DNA from: Sphingomonas sp. LC-1
Lineage (GTDB): Bacteria; Pseudomonadota; Alphaproteobacteria; Sphingomonadales; Sphingomonadaceae
Assembly: GCF_025371035.1 (NCBI RefSeq)
Contig: NZ_JANZXB010000005.1
Coordinates: 186,001-250,000 of the forward strand
DNA length: 64,000 nucleotides
Reading direction: 5' to 3'
The position numbers were made by a program, and so were the translations under genes. Numbering within the stretch: position 1 is the first letter of the stretch; each line of letters opens with the position of its first letter. Shown piece after piece: positions 45,122 to 54,360 of the stretch. The notes below the pieces were generated by a model. It was given only the letters and a program-made list of their open reading frames with translations. It was not told the origin of the DNA and did no database searches.

Positions 45122-45763
45122 ATGCCGACCACTGCCAAGATTTGCGGACTGACCACGACCGCGACGCTCGACGCGGCACTGGGCGGCGGGGCGAGCCATG
45201 TCGGCTTCGTCTTCTTCCCGGCCTCGCCCCGGCATCTGACCTTCGATGCCGCCGCCGGGCTCGCGGGGCGGGTGCCGGATCACGTCCGACGAGTCGGCGT
45301 CTTCGTCGATCCCGACGACCAATTGCTCGAAGCCGCCGTTCGGGCAGGGACTCTCGACGCCATCCAGCTTCATCGCACGGCCCCCGCCCGCGTGGCGGCG
45401 ATCCGTGCCCGGTTCGATAAGGAGGTCTGGGCCGCGGTCGCCATCAAGGTGCGTGACGATGTGGACAAGGCGCGCGACTATGCCGGTGCCGCCACCCTGA
45501 TCCTGTATGACGCGAAGACGCCGGACGAGGCCTCGCTGCCCGGAGGCATGGGATTGCGGTTCGACTGGAGCCTGCTCGACGGCGTTCGGCATCCCTTGCG
45601 CTGGGCGCTGTCGGGTGGACTGGATGCGGGCAACGTTGCCGAAGCCATACGCCGTACGGGCGCGCCGCTGGTCGATGTTTCGTCCGGCGTGGAAAGCGCG
45701 CCCGGCGTCAAGGATATGGACAAGATCGCCGCGTTCCTTAAAGCCGTTGCGACAAATCAGTGA
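45122..45763 (+). CDS. trpF: Phosphoribosylanthranilate isomerase
   Basis: The 213-residue TIM barrel isomerises PRA in tryptophan synthesis. The catalytic Cys is in AKICGLTTT, and the general acid Asp lies in [26 protein letters not shown] and [15 protein letters not shown] form the phosphate-binding strands 7 and 8. The frame is open upstream into pyrF, but [10 protein letters not shown] is the family start. trpB follows after 47 bases. Confidence 0.95.
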   Translation: MPTTAKICGLTTTATLDAALGGGASHVGFVFFPASPRHLTFDAAAGLAGRVPDHVRRVGVFVDPDDQLLEAAVRAGTLDAIQLHRTAPARVAAIRARFDKEVWAAVAIKVRDDVDKARDYAGAATLILYDAKTPDEASLPGGMGLRFDWSLLDGVRHPLRWALSGGLDAGNVAEAIRRTGAPLVDVSSGVESAPGVKDMDKIAAFLKAVATNQ

Positions 45764-45810
45764 CAGGATCGTTTGCAGGGCTCGCCCCGCAGATGCTCAA
45801 GGGATACGAA

Positions 45811-47043
45811 ATGAACGCCCCCAACTCCTTCCGCGCCCAGCCCGACGAGCGCGGCCATTTCGGTGAATTCGGCGGCCGCTACGTCGCCGAGACGCTGATG
45901 CCGCTGATCCTCGACCTCGAACGCGAATATCGCGCGGCGCAGGTCGACCCGGCTTTCCAGGCCGAATTCGACGGCCTGATGACCCATTATGTCGGGCGTC
46001 CCAGCCCGATGTATTATGCGGAACGGCTGACCGCGATGCTCCGCGAGACCGCGCCCGAAGGCAAGGGGCCCAAGGTCTATTTCAAACGCGAGGAACTGAA
46101 CCACACCGGCGCGCACAAGATCAACAACTGCATCGGCCAGATCCTGCTTGCCAAGCGGATGGGCAAGACGAGGATCATCGCCGAGACGGGCGCCGGCCAG
46201 CATGGCGTCGCCACCGCGACGGTTGCCGCGCGTTTCGGCCTGCCCTGCACCATTTTCATGGGTGCACGCGATATCGAGCGGCAGGCGCCCAATGTCTTCC
46301 GCATGAAGCTGCTCGGCGCGGAAGTGCGCCCGGTGACGTCGGGCGCACAGACGCTCAAGGACGCGATGAACGAGGCGCTGCGCGACTGGGTCGCCAATGT
46401 CCATGACACGTTCTACATCATCGGCACAGCGGCGGGACCGCATCCCTATCCAGAGATGGTGCGCGACTTCCAGTCGGTGATCGGAACCGAATCGCGCCGT
46501 CAGATCATGGAGGCGGAAGGCCGCCTCCCCGACCTGCTCATCGCGGCGGTCGGGGGCGGGTCGAATGCGATCGGCCTTTTCCATCCGTTCCTCGACGATC
46601 CCGACGTCGCGATGCTCGGGATTGAGGCGGCAGGCCATGGCCTTGCCACCACGCAACACGCCGCCAGCCTGACCGGCGGCAAGCCCGGCATACTGCACGG
46701 AAACAAGACTTATCTGCTTCAGGACGAGGATGGCCAGATCACTGAGGCGCATTCGATCTCGGCAGGTCTCGACTATCCGGGCATCGGGCCCGAGCATAGC
46801 TGGCTGAACGATACCGGCCGCGTGGTCTATGAGGGGATCACCGATACCGAGGCACTGGAGGCATTCCAGCTTTGCTGCAAGATTGAGGGGATCATTCCCG
46901 CTCTCGAAAGCAGCCATGCGCTGGCGGGTCTGATCAAGCGCGCGCCGTCGATGGATCGCGACCAGATCGCACTCGTCAACATCTCGGGGCGTGGCGACAA
47001 GGACATCTTCACCGTTGCCGATGCCATGGGAGTGAAGATGTGA
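45811..47043 (+). CDS. trpB: Tryptophan synthase beta subunit
   Basis: The 410-residue PLP enzyme makes tryptophan from indole and serine. The PLP lysine lies in [18 protein letters not shown], the phosphate cradle in [13 protein letters not shown], and the substrate loop in [13 protein letters not shown]. The ATG giving [22 protein letters not shown] is used; two in-frame ATGs upstream are possible. The stop overlaps the trpA GTG start, an arrangement that helps equal subunit synthesis of the alpha2beta2 complex. Confidence 0.97.
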   Translation: MNAPNSFRAQPDERGHFGEFGGRYVAETLMPLILDLEREYRAAQVDPAFQAEFDGLMTHYVGRPSPMYYAERLTAMLRETAPEGKGPKVYFKREELNHTGAHKINNCIGQILLAKRMGKTRIIAETGAGQHGVATATVAARFGLPCTIFMGARDIERQAPNVFRMKLLGAEVRPVTSGAQTLKDAMNEALRDWVANVHDTFYIIGTAAGPHPYPEMVRDFQSVIGTESRRQIMEAEGRLPDLLIAAVGGGSNAIGLFHPFLDDPDVAMLGIEAAGHGLATTQHAASLTGGKPGILHGNKTYLLQDEDGQITEAHSISAGLDYPGIGPEHSWLNDTGRVVYEGITDTEALEAFQLCCKIEGIIPALESSHALAGLIKRAPSMDRDQIALVNISGRGDKDIFTVADAMGVKM

Positions 47044-47852
47044 GCCGGATCGCCGACCGCTTCGCGCGCTGTGCCCAGTCTGGCCGCGCCGCGTTGGTGA
47101 CCTTCGTGACGGCGGGCGACCCGACGCCGGGCGATACTGCCGCGATCCTCGACGCCCTGGTCCAGGGCGGAGCCGATGTGATCGAACTCGGCATGCCCTT
47201 CACCGATCCGATGGCGGACGGGCCCGCCATTCAGAAGGCGAACATCCGCAGCCTGGGCGCTGGCACCCGCACCGCCGACGTCCTGTCGATCGCTTCGGCC
47301 TTTCGCGAACGTCATCCGGACGTGCCGTTGGTCCTGATGGGCTATGCCAATCCGATGACGGTGCGCGGCCCCGAGTGGTTCGCCAAGGCTGCGTCCGAAG
47401 CCGGAGTGGACGGCGTGATCTGCGTCGACGTTCCTGCCGAGGAAGACGATGCCTTGGGCGTCGCGCTGCGCGCCGAGGGTGTGGCGTCGATCCGGCTTGC
47501 CACCCCGACCAGCGACGCCGCCCGTCTCCCGACGATCCTGACCGGCGCCGATGGTTTTCTCTATTATGTCTCGGTCGCGGGGATCACCGGACAGCAACAG
47601 GCCGCGCAATCCTCGATCGAAGAGGCGGCTGCCCGGTTGAAGGCGGCGACGCAGTTGCCCGTCGCGGTCGGCTTCGGCGTCCGCACGCCTGAACAGGCCG
47701 CGGCGATCGGTCGCGTGGCGGACGGCGTCGTGGTCGGTTCCGCCATCGTCGATCTGGTCGGCGAACATGGTGCCGCTGCACCGGCACCGGTCCGGGCCTA
47801 TATCGAAACTCTGTCGTCGGCACTGGCCGATGCACGCAAGGAACTCGCATGA
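47040..47852 (+). CDS. trpA: Tryptophan synthase alpha subunit
   Basis: The 270-residue TIM barrel cleaves indole-glycerol phosphate. Catalytic Glu is in [19 protein letters not shown] and catalytic Asp in [12 protein letters not shown]; the phosphate site is [12 protein letters not shown] with VVGSAIVD. It starts with GTG overlapping the trpB stop, and its own stop overlaps accD by four bases. Confidence 0.97.
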   Translation: MSRIADRFARCAQSGRAALVTFVTAGDPTPGDTAAILDALVQGGADVIELGMPFTDPMADGPAIQKANIRSLGAGTRTADVLSIASAFRERHPDVPLVLMGYANPMTVRGPEWFAKAASEAGVDGVICVDVPAEEDDALGVALRAEGVASIRLATPTSDAARLPTILTGADGFLYYVSVAGITGQQQAAQSSIEEAAARLKAATQLPVAVGFGVRTPEQAAAIGRVADGVVVGSAIVDLVGEHGAAAPAPVRAYIETLSSALADARKELA

Positions 47853-48703
47853 GCTGGCTCAACAGCGTCCGTAACGTCATCCCCTTCGTCGCCAAGCGGG
47901 AAACGCCCGACAATCTCTGGCACAAGTGCAGGGGATGCGGGCAGATGGTCTTCACCAAGGAATTGGAAGACAATCTGAACGTCTGCCCCAAGTGCGACCA
48001 TCATGATCGTATCGGTCCCAAGGCACGCTTCCGTCACCTGCTGGACGAAGGGAGCTGCAACGAGCTTCCCGCCGCCAAGGTACCGGAGGATCCGCTCAAG
48101 TTCCGCGACTCAAAGCGCTATGCCGACCGGTTGAAGGCCGCCCGCGCCAATGCGGCGGAGAATGACGCGCTCGTCAATGCGCGTGGCACGATCCTGGGTC
48201 ACAAGGTCGTGATTGGGGTACAGGATTTCGCCTTCATGGGCGGCTCGATGGGCCTTGCGGTGGGCGAAGCCTTTGTGCGCGGGGTCGAGGCGGCGATTGC
48301 CGACCAATGCCCCTATGTCATCTTCACCGCATCGGGCGGCGCGCGGATGCAGGAGGGTATCCTCAGCCTGATGCAGATGCCGCGCACCACTGTCGCGATC
48401 CAGATGCTGCACGATGCGGGCCTGCCCTATATCGTCGTGCTGACCGATCCGACCTCGGGCGGCGTGATGGCCGCCTATGCCATGCTGGGCGACGTCCAGA
48501 TCGCCGAGCCGAAGGCGACCTTGGCCTTCACCGGCCGCCGGGTGATCGAGAACACGATCCGCGAAAAGCTGCCCGACGATTTCCAGACGTCCGAATATTA
48601 TCTCGACCACGGCATGCTCGACATGGTCGTCCACCGCCACGATCTGCGCGAGCGTCTGGCGACCGTCATCGGCTATCTGACGGGATCGCGCAAAGCCGCC
48701 TGA
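47849..48703 (+). CDS. accD: Acetyl-CoA carboxylase carboxyltransferase beta subunit
   Basis: The 284-residue protein has the N-terminal four-Cys zinc ribbon ([10 protein letters not shown] ... NVCPKCDHH) and the crotonase-like core with [19 protein letters not shown] and [17 protein letters not shown]. With AccA it carries out carboxyl transfer to acetyl-CoA for fatty acid synthesis. Linkage trpA-accD-folC is usual in alphaproteobacteria. A hairpin terminator lies before folC. Confidence 0.97.
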   Translation: MSWLNSVRNVIPFVAKRETPDNLWHKCRGCGQMVFTKELEDNLNVCPKCDHHDRIGPKARFRHLLDEGSCNELPAAKVPEDPLKFRDSKRYADRLKAARANAAENDALVNARGTILGHKVVIGVQDFAFMGGSMGLAVGEAFVRGVEAAIADQCPYVIFTASGGARMQEGILSLMQMPRTTVAIQMLHDAGLPYIVVLTDPTSGGVMAAYAMLGDVQIAEPKATLAFTGRRVIENTIREKLPDDFQTSEYYLDHGMLDMVVHRHDLRERLATVIGYLTGSRKAA

Positions 48704-48749
48704 TCCGAACAGTCGCGAGCGTCGCCTTTGAAGGGCGATGTCTTTAGAA

Positions 48750-48775
48750 GGGCGGGCCGAGAGGTCCGCCCCTTT
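48750..48775 (+). terminator. Probable terminator after accD
   Basis: GGGCGGGCC pairs with GGTCCGCCC (one G-T pair) around the loop GAGA and is followed by CCTTT. The T tract is short, so readthrough into folC is possible. Confidence 0.5.
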
Positions 48776-48806
48776 CATATCCCCCGCCCCTATGCGAGAC
48801 CGGCCG

Positions 48807-50126
48807 ATGCCCGATCATGCCCGCTCCCAAAACCCGGCCGTACAGGCGCAGCTCGATCGACTGTGGTCGCTGTCGCCCGGAGCGGACATATTGGGGCTGG
48901 AGCGGATCACGCAATTGCTGGCACGGTTGGGCGATCCGCAGAACCATCTGCCCCCCGTCTTTCACGTTGCCGGTACCAACGGCAAGGGTTCGACCTGCGC
49001 CTTTCTGCGTACCGCGATCGAGGCGTCCGGTCGGCGCGTCCATGTCTATTCGAGCCCGCATCTGGTGCGCTTCAACGAGCGTATTCGCATCGCAGGCGAT
49101 TTGATCGAGGACGACGCCCTCGCCGCCCTGTTGGATGAGGTGCTTGGCCAGGCCGAGGGGATCGGGGCCAGCTTCTTCGAGGTGACGACGGCGGCGGCCT
49201 TTCTGGCCTTCGCGCGTACGCCGGCGGCTGCGACGATCATCGAGGTCGGTCTGGGCGGGCGTCTGGACGCAACGAACATCCTGCCTCCGCCCGCCGTCTG
49301 CGGGATCGCGGCGCTCGGCATCGATCATGAGGCGTTTCTGGGCCGCAGTCTGATCGGCATCGCGCGGGAGAAGGCGGGCATCGCCAAGGCCGGGACACCG
49401 CTCGTCACGATGGACTATCCACGATCTCTCCACGAGGCGATCGCGCAGGTGGCGGCAAACGCCGGTACGCCTTTGGTGTCGCGTGGTCGGGATTGGTTCA
49501 GTCGTTCCCGGCCGGGCAAGGTCGATTATCGCGACGAGCGGGGAGAGATCACCCTGCCCCGCCCCGCCCTGATCGGCGGGCATCAAGCGCGGAATCTCGC
49601 GCTGGCGACGGCGATGATCCGGCACCAGGACAAGCTGTCCATTCCCGACGAAGCTTTGCAGGCTGCGGCGACGCAAACCCACTGGCCCGCCCGCATGCAG
49701 CCCCTGGATGATGGCCCTCTGACCGCCCGCCTCCCCGGGGGGAGCAGCTGCTGGCTCGATGGCGCGCACAATCCCTCGGCGGCCGGCCCCGTCGCCCGTG
49801 CCATGATGCACTGGCAATCGCAGGGGCCGAGCGCTCTGGTGTTGGGAATGCTGGCGAACAAGGAAGCAGGGCCGGTCCTGCAGAAGCTGGGCGCGATGGT
49901 CGATTTCATCGTGACGGTACCAGTCCCCGATCACGCCACCCACGCCCCCGAGGAACTGGCAAGCCAAGCGCGGCAACTTGGTATCGAGGCGCTCGCGGCA
50001 GCCGATCCGGCAGAGGCTCTGAAGGTGATCGCCCATCGCTTTCAGAAGCCGGTCCGTGTTCTGATCGCCGGGTCGTTGTATCTCGCAGGGCATGTGTTGG
50101 CGCTCAATGACGAAGTGCCGCAATGA
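48807..50126 (+). CDS. folC: Bifunctional folylpolyglutamate/dihydrofolate synthase
   Basis: The 439-residue Mur-ligase-like enzyme adds glutamate to folates and also makes dihydrofolate. The P-loop is HVAGTNGKGSTCAFL, followed by VYSSPHLVRFNERI, the Ser-Phe-Phe-Glu metal region, VGLGGRLDATN and the C-terminal SCWLDGAHNPSAAGP. The ATG giving MPDHARSQNPAVQAQ is chosen, as the upstream codons run into the accD terminator; an ATG at 48792 is an alternative. Confidence 0.95.
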   Translation: MPDHARSQNPAVQAQLDRLWSLSPGADILGLERITQLLARLGDPQNHLPPVFHVAGTNGKGSTCAFLRTAIEASGRRVHVYSSPHLVRFNERIRIAGDLIEDDALAALLDEVLGQAEGIGASFFEVTTAAAFLAFARTPAAATIIEVGLGGRLDATNILPPPAVCGIAALGIDHEAFLGRSLIGIAREKAGIAKAGTPLVTMDYPRSLHEAIAQVAANAGTPLVSRGRDWFSRSRPGKVDYRDERGEITLPRPALIGGHQARNLALATAMIRHQDKLSIPDEALQAAATQTHWPARMQPLDDGPLTARLPGGSSCWLDGAHNPSAAGPVARAMMHWQSQGPSALVLGMLANKEAGPVLQKLGAMVDFIVTVPVPDHATHAPEELASQARQLGIEALAAADPAEALKVIAHRFQKPVRVLIAGSLYLAGHVLALNDEVPQ

Positions 50127-50157
50127 TGCGACGAAGCGCCGCAGCAAACCCCTTTAT

Positions 50158-50180
50158 TTGCGATTGACTATCAATAGCGA
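50158..50180 (+). promoter_or_regulatory. Fur-box-like palindrome upstream of the small Cys-cluster gene
   Basis: TTGCGATTGA-CTA-TCAATAGCGA is an imperfect palindrome with 8 of 10 arm positions paired. The central 19 bases share 12 positions with the classical GATAATGATAATCATTATC Fur box by hand alignment. It lies 40-62 bases upstream of the start, where a promoter is expected. Confidence 0.5.
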
Positions 50181-50219
50181 GCAATTAGCATGGGCTCCAT
50201 CATCACGGAGTCCCAGCCG

Positions 50220-50648
50220 ATGGCCGAAACCACGACCCTTTCCACCACGCTTCCCCACATGCTGCCGGCCTGCCCCTATGCGCGGATAGCGTTGTTCGCG
50301 GTACGTCGGATGGGCGCCCACGGCCTGGGGGATGCACGCGCCGCGCATACGCTGTTCACCGTCTTTGGCCAGGACTTCCGGCGGCCCTTGTTGCTCATGC
50401 GGACGTTGATGGCCGATCTCGCCGCGCATGCTTCGGGCCAGATCGCGATCGCGCCGTGCTGCTGCGCCCGAATGACCGCTGCCGAAGCCGCGCTCATCAC
50501 CATATTGGCGCAGATGGAAAGGGCGCCGGACAAGGCGCGCTATCTGATGAGCGACCTGCTCGGCGTGCGGCGGGTGGACGGCGTACTCGCCAGCGCGGCC
50601 GCCGTCAGCGCCGCCTTTGCCGATGAGGGGCGCCCGATCACTGGGTAA
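50220..50648 (+). CDS. Conserved small hypothetical protein with a Cys-Cys-Cys motif (DUF6628-like)
   Basis: The product has 142 residues. It contains PACPYARIALFAVRRMGAHGLGDARAAH near the N-terminus, a central LLLMRTLMADLAAHASGQIAIAP region, then a CCC triplet (APCCCARMTAAEAALI), with another Cys in PACPYA. I remember similar proteins in sphingomonads as DUF6628 but cannot confirm it. The ATG at 50220 is chosen because GGAG lies nine bases before it; the ATG at 50190 would add ten residues. The Fur-box-like site suggests iron control. Its end overlaps the convergent transporter by 11 bases. Confidence 0.7.
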   Translation: MAETTTLSTTLPHMLPACPYARIALFAVRRMGAHGLGDARAAHTLFTVFGQDFRRPLLLMRTLMADLAAHASGQIAIAPCCCARMTAAEAALITILAQMERAPDKARYLMSDLLGVRRVDGVLASAAAVSAAFADEGRPITG

Positions 50649-51966
50649 CGGGCACCTCGCGACGGGCGTCGCCCTCTCCTGCGACGCCCGCGCTACCGAT
50701 TGAGCGGTCGACCAGGCCGGAGCGCGCCATCCACCAGAACAGGATGACCCCCGGCACCGCGGCGATGGTCGTAAGTAGATAGAAGTCGACATAACCGAAC
50801 CGCTCGACCAATGCCCCGGCGGTCGTCCCACTGAGGATTCGCCCGACGATGCTAGCCGCCGCGGAGATCAGGGCATATTGCGCAGCGGTGAAACGCAGAT
50901 CGGTCAAGGCGGAGAAATAGGCCACTACCGTCACGCCGCCGATTCCACTGGAGAAATTCTCGAACCCGATCGCGCCCGCCATGCCCCAATTGGAATGGCC
51001 GAGCGCCGCGAGACCGGCAAAGGACAGGTTGGACACCGCCATCAGGATCAGGCTGATGATGACCGACCGCTTCATGCCCAGCCGCGCGTATAGAACGCCG
51101 CCGACGAAGACACCCACCAAGAGCGCCCAGAAACCGACCCCGACGTCATAGAGCGCAATCTCGTCCTTGCTGAAGCCCAAGTCGTTGAACAGCAGCCGAA
51201 ACGTCAGATTGGCCAACGTGTCGCCGATCTTGTGGACGAGGATGAACGCCAGGATGATGGCCGCGCCCTGACGCCGGAAGAATTCGGCGAATGGGCCCAC
51301 CACGGCCCGGACGATTCCTTCGGTCGGTCGTTTCGCCGTGATCTCGCTATGACGCGCGGGCTCACCCATGACGAGGGCGGTCAGGATCGCGGGCAAGGCG
51401 AAGGCGCAACTGACGAGATAGGCGACGCTCCATCCCGCCCGCGTTGCCACGACCAGCGACAGCGATGCCACCAGCGCAGAGCCGATGCGCCAGCCATATT
51501 GGCCCATGCCCGCCCCTACGCCGAGCTGACGGGGTTCGAGAAGTTCGATGCGATAGGCGTCGATCACGATGTCGAAAGTCGCGCCCGCAACCCCCAGTGC
51601 GATGGCGGCCAAGGCCGTTTGCGCTAGGGAAACGCGCGGATCGGTCAGCCCCAGGCCGACCGCCGCAAGACAGACCAGTGCCGCGACGACGAACAGCCAG
51701 GACACACGCTGGCCGAGCCGATGCAGCACGGGGATTTTCACGCCCTCGACGATCCAGGCCCAGAGAAATTTGAAATTATAGGCCAGGATGACGAGCGCGA
51801 AAGCCGTGACGCTCTTCTTCTCGATCCCCGCTTCCGCCAACCGGCTGGCCAGCGTCGCGTTGATCATCGTCAGCGGGAAGGCGGAGGATATGCCGAGTGC
51901 CAGAGAGGCCAGCGGGGCCGCCTCGACATAGGGCCGCACTCCGTCCAGCCAACGCGCACTCGCCAT
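50638..51966 (-). CDS. AmpG-like MFS transporter
   Basis: The 442-residue protein has 12 predicted membrane helices. N-terminal features match the AmpG/acetyl-CoA transporter group: YVEAAPLASLALGISSAFPLTMINATLASRLAEAGIEKKSV, AYNFKFLWAWIVEGVKIPVL, and ATFDIVIDAYRIELL. AmpG carries anhydromuropeptides into the cytoplasm for wall recycling and beta-lactamase signalling. No ampC, ampD or nagZ is in the window, so substrate is inferred from family only. Confidence 0.85.
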   Translation of the reverse strand: MASARWLDGVRPYVEAAPLASLALGISSAFPLTMINATLASRLAEAGIEKKSVTAFALVILAYNFKFLWAWIVEGVKIPVLHRLGQRVSWLFVVAALVCLAAVGLGLTDPRVSLAQTALAAIALGVAGATFDIVIDAYRIELLEPRQLGVGAGMGQYGWRIGSALVASLSLVVATRAGWSVAYLVSCAFALPAILTALVMGEPARHSEITAKRPTEGIVRAVVGPFAEFFRRQGAAIILAFILVHKIGDTLANLTFRLLFNDLGFSKDEIALYDVGVGFWALLVGVFVGGVLYARLGMKRSVIISLILMAVSNLSFAGLAALGHSNWGMAGAIGFENFSSGIGGVTVVAYFSALTDLRFTAAQYALISAAASIVGRILSGTTAGALVERFGYVDFYLLTTIAAVPGVILFWWMARSGLVDRSIGSAGVAGEGDARREVPVTQ

Positions 51967-52038
51967 ATGAAACAGACCCGCCCTATCGCAAAGCGCGGAC
52001 CGTAATGCGCTTGCCCTCGCCGGGCAACGGGGCGCGGA

Positions 52039-52470
52039 TCAGGCGCGGGCGAACAATCGGAAACCGGCGGGCAAGCGACTGGGCGCCTTGCCGGTCCGGC
52101 GTTCCTCGATCGCGGCAATGGCGCCAAGCAAGTCCCGCGCGCCATAAGGCTTCATCAATATCCCCTCGGCGAGATTTTCCACGCCATCCGGCGGCGTGCC
52201 CGTAAGGAACAGGACGGGAATATCGCGTTCGTGCGCCGCCCTGGCGACATCGACGCCACTGCCGTCCGCCAATTGCACATCGGCCAAGACAAGGTCGATC
52301 GCGGTACCGCCTTCGATGAGCGTGATGGCCTTGCTGACCCGGTCGACCGTCCCCACCACTTCGTAATCGGCATCGCTCAGCACATGCTCGGTGTCGAAGG
52401 CGACCAGCGGTTCGTCTTCGACCACAAGCAGCCTGACCAGCTGCCGCTTTTTCCGCCCGAAGAATTTCAT
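52039..52470 (-). CDS. Single-domain response regulator
   Basis: The 143-residue protein is a CheY-like receiver without output domain. The acidic pair VVEDEP, phospho-acceptor Asp in LVLADVQLADGSG, Thr in LFLTGTP and Lys in LMKPYG are all present. A basic N-terminal patch (MKFFGRKKRQ) precedes the domain. No kinase is nearby. Sphingomonads use several such orphan receivers in stress signalling; this one lacks the full FATGUY motif of the SdrG group, having FLTGTP at that place. Confidence 0.88.
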   Translation of the reverse strand: MKFFGRKKRQLVRLLVVEDEPLVAFDTEHVLSDADYEVVGTVDRVSKAITLIEGGTAIDLVLADVQLADGSGVDVARAAHERDIPVLFLTGTPPDGVENLAEGILMKPYGARDLLGAIAAIEERRTGKAPSRLPAGFRLFARA

Positions 52471-52579
52471 CCCTCTATCGGCCCGTCTTTCTTGCCCCAC
52501 TCATCGCCGTAACGCTTTGTCCGGCAGAAACGACGCAATTAATTTCCTTTGGCCTACACCCTATGTATCAGCGTCGATC

Positions 52580-53824
52580 ATGACATCAGATCAACGTATC
52601 GCCAAGCTGCTGGCCCGGGCCGGTGTCGCATCGCGTCGAGAGGTCGAGCGGATGATCGCCGAGGGGCGTATCGCCCTGAACGGCGTCGCGATCGACACGC
52701 CAGCGACCCTGCTTTCCTCGCTCGACGGCATCACCGTCGACGGACAGCCGGTCGCCGCGCCCGAGCCGACCCGACTGTTCCTCTATCACAAGCCTAACGG
52801 CCTGCTGGTGACAGAACGCGATCCCAAGGGGCGGCCGACCATCTATGACCGGCTGCCCGCGGACCTGCCCCGGCTGGTGCCGGTCGGACGGCTCGACCTC
52901 AATACCGAGGGGTTGTTGCTGCTGACCACCGATGGCGGCTTCAAGCGCCAGTTGGAGCTGCCCGCCACCGGCGTCGAGCGGACCTATCGCGCGCGCGCCT
53001 ATGGCGACATCACGCAGGCGCAGCTCGAGGAACTGATCCACGGGGTCGAGATCGACGGGATCCGCTATGGCCAGATCGACGCCAATCTGGAACGACGGAC
53101 CGGGGCCAATGTCTGGATCGAGATGACCCTGCGAGAGGGCAAGAATCGCGAAGTCCGCCGCGTTCTCGAACATCTGGGGTTGCAGGTCAGCCGGTTGATT
53201 CGGCTACGCTATGGCCCGTTCCTGCTCGGCGATCTCCCGGCCGGTGAAATCGGTGAGGTGAAGGGATACGAGATCGTCGAGTTCCGCAAGACGTTGGAGG
53301 GCGGCATCCCTGCCGATGCCGTACGGCCGGCACCACGCGCAGGCTTCCGCACGCCCCCGACACGAACCGCACCGGCGCGTGCCCGCACGGAGCGGGACGG
53401 CGAGGTACGCCGGGACGCCGTCCCCGCGCGCAGCCCACGCCCCTCCGCAAACCAGGGCGACCGGGCGAAACCCTTCGCTAAGCGCCCCCCACGGGCCGAT
53501 GATCGCCAGGACCGCAGCGAGCGTCCGGGACGCGCCGCCGCCTCGCCGAATGCACGTCAAGGGCGGTTTGCCCCGAATGAGCGCGGTGGCGACCGCCCGA
53601 CGGGCCGAGCAAATTCCGGCGAACGAAAGCCATACGGCAAGCGGCCGACCGAAGGTCGTATGGAGCGTGGGGACCGGACCGAGCGCGGCGCTTCCCCCAG
53701 CCCACGGGGTCCAGCGCGTCCCAGATCCGACGGGCGGAATGGCGATCGGCCTTCCGGGCGGCCTGGTGGTCGACCGGGCGGCGGCGGCGGATCGCGGCCC
53801 GGCCGCCCGCGGGGAGATCGTTGA
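52580..53824 (+). CDS. rluB: 23S rRNA pseudouridine synthase (RluB-type) with long basic tail
   Basis: The product has 414 residues. An S4 RNA-binding domain (RIAKLLARAGVASRREVERMIAEGRIALNG) is followed by the catalytic domain with Asp in VGRLDLNTEGLLLLT and REGKNREVRRVLEHLGLQVSRLIR. From about residue 260 there is a ~150-residue low-complexity tail rich in Arg, Pro and Gly, ending in repeated Gly/Arg/Pro. Tails like this occur in RluB of several proteobacteria and may bind RNA. The stop overlaps rsmD by one base. Confidence 0.93.
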   Translation: MTSDQRIAKLLARAGVASRREVERMIAEGRIALNGVAIDTPATLLSSLDGITVDGQPVAAPEPTRLFLYHKPNGLLVTERDPKGRPTIYDRLPADLPRLVPVGRLDLNTEGLLLLTTDGGFKRQLELPATGVERTYRARAYGDITQAQLEELIHGVEIDGIRYGQIDANLERRTGANVWIEMTLREGKNREVRRVLEHLGLQVSRLIRLRYGPFLLGDLPAGEIGEVKGYEIVEFRKTLEGGIPADAVRPAPRAGFRTPPTRTAPARARTERDGEVRRDAVPARSPRPSANQGDRAKPFAKRPPRADDRQDRSERPGRAAASPNARQGRFAPNERGGDRPTGRANSGERKPYGKRPTEGRMERGDRTERGASPSPRGPARPRSDGRNGDRPSGRPGGRPGGGGGSRPGRPRGDR

Positions 53825-54360
53825 TGCGGGTGATTGCTGGACAATGGCGGGGTCGCCCGCTCGTCGCGCCAAAGGGTGACGTCACCCGCCCGACCGCCGA
53901 TCGGACGCGGGAGGCGTTGTTCTCGATGCTGACGGCTCGGCTGGGTGATTTCGACGGCCTGGCCGTGGGCGATTTCTTCGCGGGCTCGGGCGCGCTGGGG
54001 ATCGAGGCCTTGTCGCGCGGGGCGGCGTCCTGTCTGTTCGTCGAGCAGGATCGCGGCGTGCTGGACGCCCTCCGCGCCAATCTCGAAAAGCTGGGTGCCA
54101 AGGCGGACGTCCGCGCCGCCTCGGTCATGGCGCTGGGGCCCGCTCGCCAGCCGCTGGACCTGATCTTGATGGACCCACCTTATGGCACCGGTGCGGGGAG
54201 CGTGGCGCTCGACAAGCTGGCGCGGCTCGGCTGGGTCGGTGCCGGAACGTGGATCAGCATCGAAACCGCCAAGCAAGAGGAAGTCGAACTGGCGGGCTTC
54301 ACCGTCGACGCCTCACGCGTCCACGGCAAGGCTCGGCTGACCCTGCTGCGTCAGGCCTGA
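53824..54360 (+). CDS. rsmD: 16S rRNA (guanine966-N2)-methyltransferase
   Basis: The 178-residue SAM methyltransferase has MRVIAGQWRGRPL at the start, PTADRTREALFSML, SAM loop FFAGSGALGIEALSRGA and the catalytic DPPYGTG motif (LILMDPPYG). It is coupled to rluB by a TGATG overlap, so two rRNA modification genes share a transcript. A TTG one codon upstream is an unlikely alternative. The 3' end overlaps the convergent MHS transporter by 10 bases. Confidence 0.95.
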   Translation: MRVIAGQWRGRPLVAPKGDVTRPTADRTREALFSMLTARLGDFDGLAVGDFFAGSGALGIEALSRGAASCLFVEQDRGVLDALRANLEKLGAKADVRAASVMALGPARQPLDLILMDPPYGTGAGSVALDKLARLGWVGAGTWISIETAKQEEVELAGFTVDASRVHGKARLTLLRQA

